Shown: positions 11,144 through 23,015, numbered from the stretch's first letter. The stretch: DNA of 64,000 bases from Pseudomonas borbori (GCF_900115555.1 NZ_FOWX01000007.1:1-64000); one strand, 5' to 3'. Notes: generated by a model not told the origin, from the sequence alone. A program made the numbers and translations.

Positions 11144-12709
11144 ATGACCATCATGAATCTTTCTGCCGAACTGGCCAGCCCTGCCATGCCCAAGTCTTTC
11201 TCCTTGCCGGTGCTGCGCAAGACCCTGCACTGGTCCGTCTGGGGCCTGTTCAACGCTCTGGCGCTGTATCTGGTGGTGGCGCTCTATGCCCAGCAGCAGA
11301 TCGCCTTCGCCTTGCTCGGGCTGGTGGTCACAGGTATCGCCAGCTACGTGTTCATCAACAAGAAGGCCTATGCCCACCGCTACATCTACCCGGCGCTGGC
11401 GGGCATGTTGGTGTTCGTGATCTTCCCGCTGCTGTACACCGTCGGCATCGGCTTTACCAATTACAGCGCGACCAACCTGCTCAGTTTCGAGCAGGTGCAG
11501 CGTTATCACCTCAATCAGACCTATCTGGCCGGCGAGCGCTTCGCCTTCAGCCTGCACCCGGATCAGGCCGGCGAGCTGCGCCTGCGGGTGGATCAGGGCG
11601 AGCAGGGCGTGTTCGTCTCGCCGCCACTGCAGGGCGATCCGCTGGTCAGCGAGCCGCTGGAACTGCTGCCGGAAAGCGCCGTGAGCCTGGCCGAAGCCCT
11701 GCCGCTGCGCGAGGTGATCCAGCGCCGCAGCGAGCTGGAGCAGTGGGTGCTGCGCGGCGCCGAGGGTGAGTTGCTGCGCCTCTATGGCCTGCGCGAGGTG
11801 GCGGCGGTCAAGCCGCTGTATCGCCTGCTGGACAATGGCGACTTGCTCAATACCCGCAGCAATGAGCGGCTGGAGGCCGATCAGGGCAGCGGCTTCTATG
11901 TCGACAGCCACGGCAGCAAGGTGGCGCCGGGCTTTACCGTGTACGCCGGCTGGAGCAACTTCGCCCGGGTGCTGAGCGAGCCGAGCATTCGCGACCCCTT
12001 CCTCGAGATCTTCGTCTGGACCGTGGCTTTCGCCGGTCTCACTGTGCTCTTCACCCTGGCGTTGGGCCTGGTCCTGGCCAGCCTGCTGCAGTGGGACCTG
12101 GTGGGCGGCAAGGCGTTCTACCGGGTCATGCTGATCCTGCCCTATGCGGTGCCGGCCTTTATCTCGATCCTGGTGTTCCGCGGTCTGTTCAACCAGAACT
12201 TCGGCGAGATCAACCTGATGCTCGACAGCCTGTTCGGCGTGCGCCCGGACTGGTTCAGCGACCCGACCCTGGCGCGCAGCATGATTCTGCTGGTCAACAC
12301 CTGGCTCGGCTACCCCTACATGCTGCTGCTGTGCATGGGCCTGCTGCAGGCGATCCCGCGCGACCTCTACGAAGCCTCGGCGATGGACGGCGCAACGCCC
12401 CTGGACAACCTGCTGAAGATCACCCTGCCGCTGCTGATCAAGCCGCTGGCACCGTTGCTGATCGCCAGCTTCGCCTTCAACTTCAACAACTTCGTCCTGA
12501 TCACCCTGTTGACCCGGGGCGGCCCGGACATCATCGGCGCGACCACACCGGCCGGCACCACCGACCTGCTGGTCAGCTACACCTACCGCATCGCCTTCCA
12601 GGACTCCGGGCAGAACTTCGCCCTGGCGGCGGCCATCGCCACCCTGATCTTCCTGGTGGTCGGCGGCATGGCCTGGCTAAACCTGAAACTGTCGAAAGTG
12701 AAAGTCTGA
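11144..12709 (+). CDS. malF: Maltose ABC transporter permease MalF
   Basis: Inner-membrane permease of 521 residues (E. coli MalF 514). Three N-terminal membrane helices are followed by a long periplasmic loop at about 105-280, the MalF P2 loop that contacts MalE in enteric bacteria; shorter MalF homologues lack it. The C-terminal half holds the transport helices and the EAA loop ([19 protein letters not shown]) that docks on MalK. Start at 11144, with GAGG about 10 bases upstream; a second ATG 9 bases later is possible. It lies between malE and malG with a 10-base gap to malG, consistent with one operon ending at the terminator at 13771. Confidence 0.95.
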   Translation: MTIMNLSAELASPAMPKSFSLPVLRKTLHWSVWGLFNALALYLVVALYAQQQIAFALLGLVVTGIASYVFINKKAYAHRYIYPALAGMLVFVIFPLLYTVGIGFTNYSATNLLSFEQVQRYHLNQTYLAGERFAFSLHPDQAGELRLRVDQGEQGVFVSPPLQGDPLVSEPLELLPESAVSLAEALPLREVIQRRSELEQWVLRGAEGELLRLYGLREVAAVKPLYRLLDNGDLLNTRSNERLEADQGSGFYVDSHGSKVAPGFTVYAGWSNFARVLSEPSIRDPFLEIFVWTVAFAGLTVLFTLALGLVLASLLQWDLVGGKAFYRVMLILPYAVPAFISILVFRGLFNQNFGEINLMLDSLFGVRPDWFSDPTLARSMILLVNTWLGYPYMLLLCMGLLQAIPRDLYEASAMDGATPLDNLLKITLPLLIKPLAPLLIASFAFNFNNFVLITLLTRGGPDIIGATTPAGTTDLLVSYTYRIAFQDSGQNFALAAAIATLIFLVVGGMAWLNLKLSKVKV

Positions 12710-12719
12710 GGATCCGCAG

Positions 12720-13610
12720 ATGGCAATGGTGCAACCCAAATCCGTGAAATACCGCCTGTGGCTGACCCACCTCGGCCTGCTCGGCTTCATCGGCCTGATC
12801 GTGTTTCCGCTGCTGATGGTGGTGTCGATCTCCTTTCGCGAGGGCAACTTCGCCACCGGCAGCCTGCTGCCGGATCAGCCGACCCTGGAACACTGGTCGC
12901 TGGCCCTGGGCATTCCCTACACCCTGGCCGACGGCAGCGTGGTCAACCCGCCGTTCCCGGTGCTGACCTGGCTGTGGAACTCGCTGAAGATCGCCTTCAT
13001 CAGCTCGGCGCTGATCCTCATGCTGTCGACCACCAGCGCCTACGCCTTCGCGCGCATGCGCTTCGCCGGCAAGGGGCCGATCCTCAAGGGTATGCTGATC
13101 TTCCAGATGTTCCCGCCGGTGCTGTCGCTGGTGGCGATCTACGCCCTGTTCGACCAGCTCGGCCAGTACGCCGGCTGGCTCGGGGTGAACAGCCATGGTG
13201 CGGTGATAGTCGCCTCGTTGGGCGGTATGGCCCTGCATATCTGGACCATCAAGGGCTACTTCGAGAGCATCGACGCCTCCCTGGAGGAGGCCGCCATCGT
13301 CGACGGCGCCACCACCTGGCAGGCCTTCGTGCACATCCTGCTGCCGATGAGCGTGCCGATCCTGGCGGTGGTGTTCATCCTCGCCTTCATCACCAGCATC
13401 ACCGAATACCCGATCGCCTCGGTGCTGCTGATGGACGTGGACAAGCTCACCCTGTCGGTCGGCGCCCAGCAGTACCTGTACGAGCAGAACTACCTATGGG
13501 GCGACTTCGCCGCCGCCGCGGTGCTCTCCGGCCTGCCGATCACCGCGGTGTTCCTCTACTGCCAGAAGTGGATAGTCGGCGGCCTGACCGCGGGCGGGGT
13601 GAAGGGGTAG
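12720..13610 (+). CDS. malG: Maltose ABC transporter permease MalG
   Basis: Inner-membrane permease of 296 residues, equal in length to E. coli MalG, with six predicted membrane helices. The EAA loop [20 protein letters not shown], which contacts the MalK ATPase, is intact. It pairs with MalF to form the maltodextrin channel. The start codon follows TGAGGATC by a normal distance. Last gene of malEFG; a REP region and then a strong intrinsic terminator follow. Confidence 0.95.
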   Translation: MAMVQPKSVKYRLWLTHLGLLGFIGLIVFPLLMVVSISFREGNFATGSLLPDQPTLEHWSLALGIPYTLADGSVVNPPFPVLTWLWNSLKIAFISSALILMLSTTSAYAFARMRFAGKGPILKGMLIFQMFPPVLSLVAIYALFDQLGQYAGWLGVNSHGAVIVASLGGMALHIWTIKGYFESIDASLEEAAIVDGATTWQAFVHILLPMSVPILAVVFILAFITSITEYPIASVLLMDVDKLTLSVGAQQYLYEQNYLWGDFAAAAVLSGLPITAVFLYCQKWIVGGLTAGGVKG

Positions 13611-13625
13611 GGTGTGTGGGGCCGG

Positions 13626-13759
13626 CTAGGCTGTGCGCACCATCGGGATTGGCACCCTGGCCCTGCTTGCACCCGGATTGTGGTGTCGCGGCACTAATTG
13701 GTGCGCACGGCGCACCCTACGGGTTGTGGTCTCGCGGCATCTATCGATGCGCGCCCTAC
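13626..13759. repeat. REP copies between malG and malT
   Basis: One good copy at 13700-13720 ends GCACCCTAC. A degenerate opposite copy (TAGGCTGTGCGCACC) begins near 13626, and a fragment (GCGCGCCCTAC) lies at 13749-13759. Confidence 0.65.
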
Positions 13760-13770
13760 GGGGTTGACCA

Positions 13771-13812
13771 ACCGGCATACCCGCTATCGGGTTTTGCCGG
13801 TTTTGTCGTTTT
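13771..13812 (+). terminator. Intrinsic terminator of malEFG
   Basis: Nested stem: outer arms ACCGGCA (13771-13777) and TGCCGGT (13795-13801), inner ACCCG and CGGGT around CTAT, followed by TTTTGTCGTTTT. It lies between malG and malT, so malT is transcribed separately. Confidence 0.8.
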
Positions 13813-13889
13813 ATAGCGCAGGCTTGAGCCTGCAAGTTGCGTAAGATCTGCCGCTACCCGATACAAAGACAATTGACGGGAGTGATTGT

Positions 13890-16634
13890 ATGAATGCTGC
13901 ATCAGCTCAGCCGCTGCCGCTGATTCCGGCCAAGCTCTGTGCACCGGCCCTGCATCCCGGCCTGCTCGCCCGGCCGCGCTTCGATGAGTGGCTGCAACGC
14001 CTGCCCCAGGTGCGCCTGGCGGTGCTGCAGGCCCCCAGCGGTTTCGGCAAGACGGTGCTGGCCAGCCAGTGGGCGGCGGCCTTCGCCGGTGCGGTGGCCT
14101 GGGTCAATCTGGATGACAAGGACAACAATCCGCGCCAGTTCGGCCGCTACCTGCTCAACGCCCTGCATGCCCGCCTCGACGGTGGTTGTGCGCAAAGCCT
14201 GGCCTGCGCCGAGCGCGGCGAGGAGGGCCTCGACGGCCTGTTCACCCGCCTGCTCGCCGAGTTGCCGGCTGAGCATCAACCGCTGCTGCTGGTGCTCGAC
14301 GAATTCGAGGTGCTGCACAACCGCGAACTGATCGCGGCACTGCGTTTCTTCCTGCGCAACAGCCCGGAGTGGCTGACCCTGCTGGTGTGCAGCCGCGGCC
14401 TGCCCGATCTCGGCGTCGCCGAACTGCGCATCAAGCAGCAATTGCTGGCGCTGGATGCCAGTCAACTGGCCTTCGAGCACGACGAGGTGCAGAGCCTGCT
14501 GGAGCTGGGCCTGCCGATCGCCATCAACCGCGAGCAGGTCGAGCGCCTCAACCGGCGCATCGGTGGCTGGCCCTGCGCCTTGCAGTTGGTTCAGCAGGAA
14601 GTGCAGACCGGGCGCGGCATGGACCTGTTCCTCGAGAGCCTGCAACTCGGCCATCCCTATATCCGCGACTACCTGCGCGAACAGGTGCTCGCGGGCCTGG
14701 ACGCGGCGACCCTGGAGTTCCTCCAGGCCACCTGCCTGCTGGAACGCTTCAGCGCGGCCCTGGCCGACCGCCTGACCGAGAGCTGCAACGGCCGCGAGAT
14801 GCTCGAACGCCTTGAACGTGCCGGCCTGTTTATCCAGGCGGTGGACAGCTTGCGCCAGTGGTTCACCTATCACCCGTTGTTTGCCTGTTTCCTGCAGAAC
14901 GAGCTGAGCACCCACCAGCCGCAGCGCATCGCCGAGCTGCACCTGCGCGCGGCCGAGGCGTTGCTGGAAGAGCAGATGGCGGAAGAGGCCGGGCGCCATG
15001 CGGTACTCGCCCGCGACCCGCAGCGGGTCGGCCAGATCCTGCAGAGCCATGGTCGGCAGTTCTATCGCCAGGGCCGTTTGGCGCTGCTGCAGCGTTGCCT
15101 GGAAGTATTGCCGGAAAGCAGCGTGGCCGCCTCGCCGCTGTTCACCCTGCTGCAGGCCTGGGCCACGCAGAATCAGTATCAGAGCGAGCAGGTCGAGCGC
15201 TGGTTGCAGGCTGGCGAAGCGGCGCAGAAGGACCAGCACAGCCCCGAGCAGTGGCAGCGGATCGAGGCCGACTACAAGGCGGTGCGCGCCCAGGTGGCGA
15301 TCTGCCAGGGCAACCAGCAGCAGGCCATGGCCCTGGCCCGCGAGGCGCTGGCCTTCGAGCCGCTGACCATGCGCACCTCGAAGGTCGTGGCGATGTCGGT
15401 GCTGGCCGAGGCGCACTTCGTCCAGGGCGAGCTGCAGCAGGCCCAGCAGCAGCACGAGGAAACCGTGCGCCGCGCGCAGCAGATCGATGCCTCGCACCCG
15501 GTGTTGTGGAGCCTCGGCCAGCTGTCGGAGATCGCCATCGCCCAGGGCCATCTGCAGAAAGCCTACAACCTGCAGGAGCGGGCGCTGCAGTACATCGAGC
15601 AGGAACAGCTGCCGGTGACCCCGATCATGGAATTCATTCACCGCGTGCGCGGCCAGGTGCTGCTCGAATGGCACCACCTCGATGCGGTGGAACAGTGCGC
15701 CCTGCAGGGCCTGGAGATCCTCGATGCGGTGGGCGATCACTGGTTCCTGCAGTGTTATGTGCTGCTCGCCCGGGTCGCCCACGCCCGCGGCCAGCAGAGC
15801 GTGTGCGCCGACTATATCGGCAAGCTGCAGAGCCTCTTGGCCGGCGACGACTACCATATCGACTGGCTGGCCAATGCCCATGCGGTAATGCTCACCTACT
15901 GGGACTCGACCCAGGACAAGGACAGCATCCAGCAGTGGTTGAGCACCGCGCCGCCGCTCAAGCCCGGGGCCAACCACTTTGCCCAGGGCAATGCGCGCAA
16001 CCATGTGCGGGCTTATCTGGCGCTGAACCAGAGCGAGCGCGCCGTCCCGATCCTGCGCCAGTTGCAGGTGGATGCCGAACGTCACCAGCTGGTGATGGAC
16101 CAGAACCGCAACCATATCCTCCAGGCCCAGCTGTTCTGGCAACGCGAGGAGCGCCAGACGGCCCTCGATCATCTGCACCAGGCGCTGACCCTGGCCAGCA
16201 GCACCGGGGCGATCGGCAGCTTCCTGCGTCTGGGCAAGCCGCTGATCGGCATGCTCAAGGCATTGCAGCACGAACGCCAGCTGGACGAACTGGAAAGCCA
16301 GCGCGCCGACCGCCTGATCCAGCTGGCCCAGCAGCAGCGCGATTTCAGCCGGGCGATTCGCATCACCCTGGACGAGGCGGTGATCCAGGACATCATCAAT
16401 CGTCCCGACGTGCCCGAGCTGATCCGTCACTCGCCACTGACCCGGCGCGAATGGCAGGTGCTCAGCCTGATCCACGCCGGGCTGTCCAACGAGCAGATTT
16501 CCGAACATTTGAATGTGGCACCCACCACCATCAAGACCCATATCCGCAGCCTCTACCAGAAGCTCGCCATCACCCAGCGCAGCGAGGCGGTGCAGCTGGC
16601 GCGCAGCCTGTTGAGCAAGATCCAGGGCGAGTAG
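13890..16634 (+). CDS. malT: MalT-like ATP-dependent LuxR-family activator
   Basis: Cytoplasmic regulator of 914 residues (E. coli MalT 901) with the MalT/STAND layout: P-loop APSGFGKT at 48-55, a nucleotide-binding domain to about 240, a winged-helix segment, a long helical TPR-like sensor to about 830, and a C-terminal LuxR helix-turn-helix (LTRREWQVLSLIHAGLSNEQ). MalT proteins bind ATP and maltotriose, oligomerise and activate promoters with GGGGA(T/G)GAGG boxes. Such boxes are found in this window before lamB, malE and the alpha-glucosidase gene. It lies between malEFG and the alpha-glucosidase gene. The maltose role is strongly supported by context; the inducer is taken from the family. 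Confidence 0.9.
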   Translation: MNAASAQPLPLIPAKLCAPALHPGLLARPRFDEWLQRLPQVRLAVLQAPSGFGKTVLASQWAAAFAGAVAWVNLDDKDNNPRQFGRYLLNALHARLDGGCAQSLACAERGEEGLDGLFTRLLAELPAEHQPLLLVLDEFEVLHNRELIAALRFFLRNSPEWLTLLVCSRGLPDLGVAELRIKQQLLALDASQLAFEHDEVQSLLELGLPIAINREQVERLNRRIGGWPCALQLVQQEVQTGRGMDLFLESLQLGHPYIRDYLREQVLAGLDAATLEFLQATCLLERFSAALADRLTESCNGREMLERLERAGLFIQAVDSLRQWFTYHPLFACFLQNELSTHQPQRIAELHLRAAEALLEEQMAEEAGRHAVLARDPQRVGQILQSHGRQFYRQGRLALLQRCLEVLPESSVAASPLFTLLQAWATQNQYQSEQVERWLQAGEAAQKDQHSPEQWQRIEADYKAVRAQVAICQGNQQQAMALAREALAFEPLTMRTSKVVAMSVLAEAHFVQGELQQAQQQHEETVRRAQQIDASHPVLWSLGQLSEIAIAQGHLQKAYNLQERALQYIEQEQLPVTPIMEFIHRVRGQVLLEWHHLDAVEQCALQGLEILDAVGDHWFLQCYVLLARVAHARGQQSVCADYIGKLQSLLAGDDYHIDWLANAHAVMLTYWDSTQDKDSIQQWLSTAPPLKPGANHFAQGNARNHVRAYLALNQSERAVPILRQLQVDAERHQLVMDQNRNHILQAQLFWQREERQTALDHLHQALTLASSTGAIGSFLRLGKPLIGMLKALQHERQLDELESQRADRLIQLAQQQRDFSRAIRITLDEAVIQDIINRPDVPELIRHSPLTRREWQVLSLIHAGLSNEQISEHLNVAPTTIKTHIRSLYQKLAITQRSEAVQLARSLLSKIQGE

Positions 16635-16648
16635 GGCTGATACGAGCC

Positions 16649-16795
16649 GTAGGGTGCGCCGTGCGCACCATTGTGGTTGGCGTGCGGCCCTCTTTTTGTG
16701 CCCGGATTGCGGCGTTGCGGCTTTATTGGTGCGCGCGGCCTGGGCGGCCCCGCGCACCCTACGCGGTCCGCTGGGTAGGGTGCGCCGTGCGCACC
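16649..16795. repeat. REP cluster downstream of malT
   Basis: Copies at 16649-16669 and 16775-16795 start GTAGGGTGCGCC. Between them, 16728-16762 is an inverted copy whose centre is enlarged by about 14 bases of GGCC-rich sequence. Confidence 0.8.
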
Positions 16796-16826
16796 AGGCT
16801 CCCAGCACGCATGATCGTTGGCAAAA

Positions 16827-16885
16827 ACTCCTCCCCCTCGGCGGGCGCCAGCTACGCCCGCGAAAACCCCGGTGGGGAGGATGTG
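16827..16885 (+). promoter_or_regulatory. Putative MalT box cluster for the alpha-glucosidase gene
   Basis: ACTCCTCCCCC (16827-16837, an inverted GGGGGAGGAGT), CTACGCCC (16852-16859) and GGGGAGGATGTG (16874-16885). The last box lies about 20 bases before TAGAGT (16902-16907), a plausible -10 element, which places it near -37 as in E. coli MalT promoters. Confidence 0.65.
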
Positions 16886-16944
16886 ACGGCCGTCATGCTT
16901 GCCTAGAGTGAAGCCGTCATCACGAACATATAAGGCTTTGATGT

Positions 16945-18573
16945 ATGGCTGTTATCCGCAAGGACTGGTGGCGCGGTGGCGTCATCTATCAGGTTTACCC
17001 ACGCAGTTTCTTCGACAGCAACGACGACGGTGTCGGCGATCTGCCCGGTGTACTGCTCAAGCTCGACTACATCGCCAGCCTGAATGTCGATGCCATCTGG
17101 CTGTCGCCGTTCTTCACCTCGCCGATGAAGGATTTCGGTTACGACGTCGCCGACTACCGCGGGGTCGATCCGCTGTTCGGCAGCCTGGAGGATTTCCAGG
17201 CGCTGGTCGCCGCCGCCCACGAGCGCGGCCTGCGCATCATCATCGATCAGGTGCTCAACCACTGCTCGGACCAGCATGAGTGGTTCAAGGAGAGCCGCTC
17301 CAGCCGCAGCAACGCCAAGGCCGACTGGTTCGTCTGGGCCGAACCCAACCCGGACGGCACGCCGCCGAACAACTGGCTGTCGGTGTTCGGCGGTTCGGCC
17401 TGGAGCTGGGACGGTCGGCGCAAGCAGTACTACCTGCACAACTTCCTGGCCAGCCAGCCGGACCTGAATTTCCACTGCGAGGCGGTGCAGCGGCAGTTGC
17501 TCGACGATATGCAGTTCTGGCTGGAACTGGGCGTCGACGGCTTCCGCCTGGATGCGGCCAACTTCTATTTCCATGACCAGCAGCTGCGCAGCAATCCGCC
17601 CAACCCGGATATCCGCGAAGGCGGCATCGGTGTGCGCGCCGACAACCCCTACGCCTACCAGCGTCACCTGTACGACAAGACCCAGCCGGAAAATCTCGCC
17701 TTCCTGCGCCGCCTGCGCGCGCTGATGGATGCTTATCCGGGCACCGCCACGGTGGCGGAAATCGGCTGCGACAACTCCCTGCGCACCATGGCCGCCTACA
17801 CCGGCGGCGGTAACACCCTGCACATGGCCTATTCCTTCGACCTGCTGACCGCACAGTGCAGCCCGGCGTTCATCCGTCACACGGTGGAGGCCATCGAGCG
17901 CGAACTGGGCGACGGCTGGCCCTGCTGGTCGGTGGGCAACCACGACGTGGTGCGGGTGATCAGCCGCTGGGCGCTGGCCGGCGAGGAAAGCCCGGCGCGC
18001 GCGCGCATGCTGATGGCCCTGCTGCTGTCGCTGCGTGGCAGCGTCTGCCTGTACCAGGGCGAGGAGCTGGGCCTGGGCGAAGCCGAGTTGGCCTATGAAG
18101 ACCTGGTCGACCCCTATGGCATCCGCTTCTGGCCGGACTTCAAGGGCCGCGATGGCTGCCGCACGCCGATGCCCTGGACCCGCGCGGGCGACTATGCCGG
18201 TTTCTCCGCCCAGCAGCCCTGGTTGCCGCTGGCCGAGAGCCATCGAGCGCTGGCGGTGGACGTGCAGGAGCAGGATGCGCAGTCGATGCTCAACAGCTAC
18301 CGGCAGTTTCTCGCCTGGCGTCAGCAGCAGCCACTGCTGATCGAAGGCTCGATCGCCATGCGTCATCACGACGACGCCCTGCTGGTGTTCGAGCGACGCC
18401 TGGGCGATGACGCCTGGTTGTGTCTGTTCAATATGAGCGCCACGCCGCGCCGCTACGACCTGCCGCTGATGGTCGAGCCCCTGGATGGCGTACCGGCCAG
18501 CACTGCCGAGTTTCTCGGCAGCTGGGTAAACTTGCCGGCCCACGGCTTCGGTTTCGCCCGCCTGCTGGGGTGA
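16945..18573 (+). CDS. Cytoplasmic alpha-glucosidase (GH13)
   Basis: Protein of 542 residues with no signal peptide, typical of the oligo-1,6-glucosidase/alpha-glucosidase branch of GH13. It opens with DWWRGGVIYQVYPRSFFD and has a full catalytic set: DGFRLDAANFY (nucleophile Asp), VAEIG (acid Glu) and SVGNHDVVRV (transition-state His-Asp). It would hydrolyse imported maltose and maltodextrins to glucose, taking the place of the MalP/MalQ route, which is not seen here. The start follows the MalT-like cluster at 16827. malK follows 144 bases downstream across a palindromic repeat. Alpha-1,4 versus alpha-1,6 preference cannot be settled from sequence alone. Confidence 0.88.
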   Translation: MAVIRKDWWRGGVIYQVYPRSFFDSNDDGVGDLPGVLLKLDYIASLNVDAIWLSPFFTSPMKDFGYDVADYRGVDPLFGSLEDFQALVAAAHERGLRIIIDQVLNHCSDQHEWFKESRSSRSNAKADWFVWAEPNPDGTPPNNWLSVFGGSAWSWDGRRKQYYLHNFLASQPDLNFHCEAVQRQLLDDMQFWLELGVDGFRLDAANFYFHDQQLRSNPPNPDIREGGIGVRADNPYAYQRHLYDKTQPENLAFLRRLRALMDAYPGTATVAEIGCDNSLRTMAAYTGGGNTLHMAYSFDLLTAQCSPAFIRHTVEAIERELGDGWPCWSVGNHDVVRVISRWALAGEESPARARMLMALLLSLRGSVCLYQGEELGLGEAELAYEDLVDPYGIRFWPDFKGRDGCRTPMPWTRAGDYAGFSAQQPWLPLAESHRALAVDVQEQDAQSMLNSYRQFLAWRQQQPLLIEGSIAMRHHDDALLVFERRLGDDAWLCLFNMSATPRRYDLPLMVEPLDGVPASTAEFLGSWVNLPAHGFGFARLLG

Positions 18574-18587
18574 CGGCGATTGCTTTT

Positions 18588-18664
18588 GTAGGAGCCAGGG
18601 GGACGCCTAGTCCTTGCTGGCGATGTTTTTGATCTGCAAGGTTCGCCAGCAAGCTGGCTCCTAC
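18588..18664. repeat. Pseudomonad REP palindrome (GTAGGAGCCAG type)
   Basis: Outer arms GTAGGAGCCAG and CTGGCTCCTAC with a nested TTGCTGGCGA / TCGCCAGCAA pair. This family differs from the GTAGGGTGCGCC REPs. It fills the gap between the alpha-glucosidase gene and malK. Confidence 0.8.
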
Positions 18665-18717
18665 GGGTTCCGGCCTGGTCGAAGTGATTCGCCCCGGCCC
18701 TGTTCGAGAGAAATCAT

Positions 18718-19833
<1,116 letters not shown>

Positions 19834-19986
19834 GAGGGGGTTGTCCTCTGGCAGGCCGTTGAAAAACGTAGGTGAGGTAGGCAATAGCTGCAACTGGTCC
19901 TGCCGCCACGGGCGATGCTGACCCTGCGCCCAGTCGCCGCGCCAGCGCCCGCTGCGGCCTAGAACGGGAGCGGCTGCTGGACTGGC

Positions 19987-20989
19987 TCAAGGCCTGTCGA
20001 GCGCCGCCTGCTTGCGCCGGTTGCTCCGGCGCATGCGCTTGGCCCGCATCTCGAGCAGCGCATAGCCGAGCCCGGCCAGCACTAACGGCAGCAGGTAATA
20101 GATCACCCGGTAGACGATCAGCCCCGCCAGCAGCATGCCGATCGAGGCCTGCTGCTGCAGCAGGGCGATAAACACCACCTCCAGTACACCGAGACCGGCC
20201 GGTATATGGGTGATTACCCCGGCGAAGGCGCTGACCAGCAGGGCGCCAAGCACGGCCGGGTAGCCGAGCCGGGCCGGCAGCAGGATGTCCAGCAGCAGGG
20301 CCATCAGCGCCCAGTTGCTGGCGCCGAGGGCGACCTGCAGCAGGCCCATGCCCAGCGAGGGTAGATAGACCTCGTGGCTGCGGATCGTCCAGAAGCGCCG
20401 GCGCGAGAAGGCACAGAGCAGCAGATAGCCCAGCAGCAGGGTCAGCAGTCCGCCACCGAGCAGGCGCAAGCCGGGGGATGCCAAGTTCCCAGCCCACCGG
20501 CGGCACGACCAGGCCGAGGGCCAGGACCACCCCGAGCAGGCCGCTGTAGCCCAACCAGTTGGTCATCAGGCTGAGGGTGAGCACCTTGGTGATCTCGGAC
20601 GGACGCAGACCAAGCTGCGAGTAGAGGCGAAAGCGCAGACCGATACTGCCGATCCAGGCGCCGAGATTGAGGCTGAATGCGTAACAGACGAAGGTGACCG
20701 GCAGGACCTGCCCGAGCGGCAAGTGGTGGCGGGTGTAGGCGCGGCCGATCAGGTCGAAGCAGCTGTATAGCGCGTAGCTGACGGAGGCGATGGCCGCGGC
20801 CAGGAGCAAGGTGCTGGTGCGATAGCCGCGCAGCGCCGCGAGCAGTTCCTGCCAGTCCAGGCGGCGGGTGAGGGCGACCAACAGGCCCAGCACCAGGATA
20901 AAGAACGCCAGGCCCAGCAGGCGTTTGCCGAGCGCCGGCCAGTCGCGTCTGGCGCTAGAGACGGTGGGCCGGCGGGGTTGCTTGCTCAT
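19987..20989 (-). pseudogene. ybhN: YbhN-like (UPF0104/LPG synthase TM) membrane protein, frameshifted
   Basis: Two overlapping minus-strand frames together make one UPF0104 membrane protein of about 334 residues. The N-terminal half starts [10 protein letters not shown] at 20989 and runs to PPVGWELG near 20485. The C-terminal half continues as ASPGLRLLGGGLLTLL in the next frame to the stop at 19987. The shift lies at about 20473-20490, beside a run of five G, so one extra base or a two-base loss would explain it. The start overlaps the clsB stop as ATGA. Family members are multi-pass proteins related to MprF flippases. It may be a true pseudogene or a sequencing error at the homopolymer. Confidence 0.8.
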
Positions 20990-22233
20990 TGGCGTTCGCG
21001 CCGCAGGGTGTCGTTGCGCGCCGCCTTGGCCCGTGCATGGGGCTGCAGCAGGGCGAGTTTCGCGGTGTGCGCCGGCAGCCAGCCGGTCCAGGCCGGAAAG
21101 TGGCGCAGCAAGTGGAAACCGAGGAACACCAGCGGCATCCGCCAGAAGGCTCCGCGCGCCAACTGCGCCTGACTGATCGCCTGGCAATGCTCACTGGACA
21201 ATGCCTGCAGGTGCTCGAACAACTGCCGATTGAAGGTGCGGTCGCGGATGATCAGGTTGGCCTCCAGGTTCAGCGACAGGCTCAGCGGGTCCAGATTGCT
21301 GGAGCCGACGGTGGCCCACTCGTCATCGACCAGGGCCACCTTGCCGTGCAGCGGCCGGCTGTCGTACTCGAGGATGCGCACGCCGCCGCGCAGCAGGTAG
21401 TCGTAGAGGATCCGCGCGCTGAAGCGGGCGATCGGCATGTCCGGCTGGCCCTGCAGGATCAGCTCGACCCTGACCCCACGTAGCGCCGCGCGGCGAATCT
21501 CGCGCAGCAGACGGTAGCCGGGAAAGAAGTAAGCGTTGACGATCAGCAGGCGCTGGCGCGCGCTGCCGATGGCCTGCAGATATTGCCGCTCGATGTCGTT
21601 GCGGTGTTCGCGGTTATCGCGGATGACCAGTTGCGACTGGCCCGAGTCTACGCCCGCCCGGGCGGCGGCCTGACTATCCGGCTTGGCTCTGGCCCGTAGC
21701 GTCCAGCCGCGCCGCTGGCGCTCGGGCGGCGCCAGCATGGCCAGAACGAACTGCTGGATATCCTGCACCACCGGGCCTTCGACTTCGACGGCGTAATCCT
21801 GTTTGGCCTCGGGGCCAAAATCGGCCAGGTGGTCGGCGGAAAAATTGATCCCGCCGACGAAGGCCTGGCGGCCATCGATCACCACCAGTTTGCGGTGCAT
21901 GCGGCGGAACAGGTTGGTGCGCATGCCCAGCAGACGGGGCTGTGGGTCGAACATATGCACGCGCACACCAGCCTCGCTCATGGCCGTGACGAACGCGCCA
22001 CTGAGGTCGGCGGAGCCGTAGCCATCCACCGTCAATTCGACGCTGACCCCGCGTTCGGCAGCGGCAATCAGTTCGCCCTGCAACTGGCTGCCGACCTTGT
22101 CCTCGAAGAGGATAAAGGTCTCGATCAGCACCTCCCGTTCGGCCGCGCGAATGGCCGCGAACACCCGCGGAAAAAATGCTTCGCCGTTGATCAGCAGGCT
22201 CAGGCGGTTGCCCGCGCGCCAGGGGAAGTTCAT
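20986..22233 (-). CDS. clsB: Cardiolipin synthase B (phospholipase D family)
   Basis: Protein of 415 residues with two HKD motifs, [16 protein letters not shown] and [19 protein letters not shown], each followed by the Gly/Ser-rich segment of phospholipase D enzymes. ClsB (YbhO) makes cardiolipin or phosphatidylglycerol by phosphatidyl transfer at the inner membrane, and lacks the N-terminal membrane helices of ClsA, as here. It overlaps ybhP upstream and ybhN downstream, each by an ATGA, the same gene order as ybhPON in E. coli, implying translational coupling of all three. Confidence 0.9.
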   Translation of the reverse strand: MNFPWRAGNRLSLLINGEAFFPRVFAAIRAAEREVLIETFILFEDKVGSQLQGELIAAAERGVSVELTVDGYGSADLSGAFVTAMSEAGVRVHMFDPQPRLLGMRTNLFRRMHRKLVVIDGRQAFVGGINFSADHLADFGPEAKQDYAVEVEGPVVQDIQQFVLAMLAPPERQRRGWTLRARAKPDSQAAARAGVDSGQSQLVIRDNREHRNDIERQYLQAIGSARQRLLIVNAYFFPGYRLLREIRRAALRGVRVELILQGQPDMPIARFSARILYDYLLRGGVRILEYDSRPLHGKVALVDDEWATVGSSNLDPLSLSLNLEANLIIRDRTFNRQLFEHLQALSSEHCQAISQAQLARGAFWRMPLVFLGFHLLRHFPAWTGWLPAHTAKLALLQPHARAKAARNDTLRRERQ

Positions 22234-23015
22234 AGGCGGATCTCCACCGCCAGCGGCAGGTGGTCGGACAGGTGCGACCAGGGACGGGTCGAGAGTATCC
22301 GGGGCTCATGGCTGCTGGCGTTGCGTACGTAGATGCGGTCCAGGCGCAGCAGCGGCCAGCGCGCCGGAAAACTCCGGGCGACCCTGCCGTGGGCCCGCTC
22401 GAATACTTCGTGTAGGCCGGCCTCGTCCGCCAGCAGGCGCGCGGCGCGCAGCCGCCAATCGTTGAAGTCCCCGGCCACCACCACCGGCGCCTGGGCCGGC
22501 AAGCTGTCGAGCAACTTGCAGAGCAGCTGCAGCTGCTGCTGGCGGTGCTGCTCGCGCAGGCCCAGGTGCACGCAGATGGCGTGCAGCTCGCGTTGCGCGG
22601 GCAACTGCAGGACGCAGTGGAGCAGGCCGCGGCACTCCGGCCCGGCGATCGAGATGTCGATGTTGCGTTCGCTGACGATGGGGAACTTCGACAGCAGGGC
22701 GTTGCCGTGCTCGCCGTCCGGGTAGACCGCATTGCGGCCATAGGCGAAGTCGTTCCACATGCTGTCGGCGAGAAACTCGTACTGCGGCGTCGGCGGCCAG
22801 TTGTGCAGGCGCCGCGAGTGGCGCTCATGGGTCCCCAGCACCTCTTGCAGGAACACCACTTCAGCCGAGACGTTGCGCACCGCATCGCGCAGCTCGTGGA
22901 GGATGAAGCGGCGGTTGAACAGGGTGAAGCCCTTGTGGGTGTTCACTGTCAAGATCCGCAGGCTGTGCACCGGCTCGGCATGCTCCAGGGGTTGCCCTGC
23001 GTTATCGGTTTTCAT
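22230..23015 (-). CDS. ybhP: YbhP-like endonuclease/exonuclease/phosphatase-family protein
   Basis: Protein of 261 residues from the ATG at 23015, with GGAGCAG upstream. Motifs of the EEP fold are in order: LTVNTHKG (metal site), VVFLQEV (Glu ligand), VVAGDFNDW (catalytic Asp-Asn) and SDHLPL (catalytic Asp-His). Members act on nucleic acid or phosphoester substrates; the substrate of YbhP is not known, and pairing with clsB hints at a membrane-lipid phosphoester. First intact gene of ybhP-clsB-ybhN. Its ATG overlaps, as ATGA, the stop of an older upstream frame that is now a gene scar (23012-23340). Confidence 0.82.
   Translation of the reverse strand: MKTDNAGQPLEHAEPVHSLRILTVNTHKGFTLFNRRFILHELRDAVRNVSAEVVFLQEVLGTHERHSRRLHNWPPTPQYEFLADSMWNDFAYGRNAVYPDGEHGNALLSKFPIVSERNIDISIAGPECRGLLHCVLQLPAQRELHAICVHLGLREQHRQQQLQLLCKLLDSLPAQAPVVVAGDFNDWRLRAARLLADEAGLHEVFERAHGRVARSFPARWPLLRLDRIYVRNASSHEPRILSTRPWSHLSDHLPLAVEIRL

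Noticed and set aside
13902..16808. Very long minus-strand open frame (968 residues) opposite malT
   Set aside because: Shadow of malT in G+C-rich DNA: composition is low-complexity His/Leu/Gln/Ala with no domain, while the plus strand carries clear P-loop and LuxR motifs.
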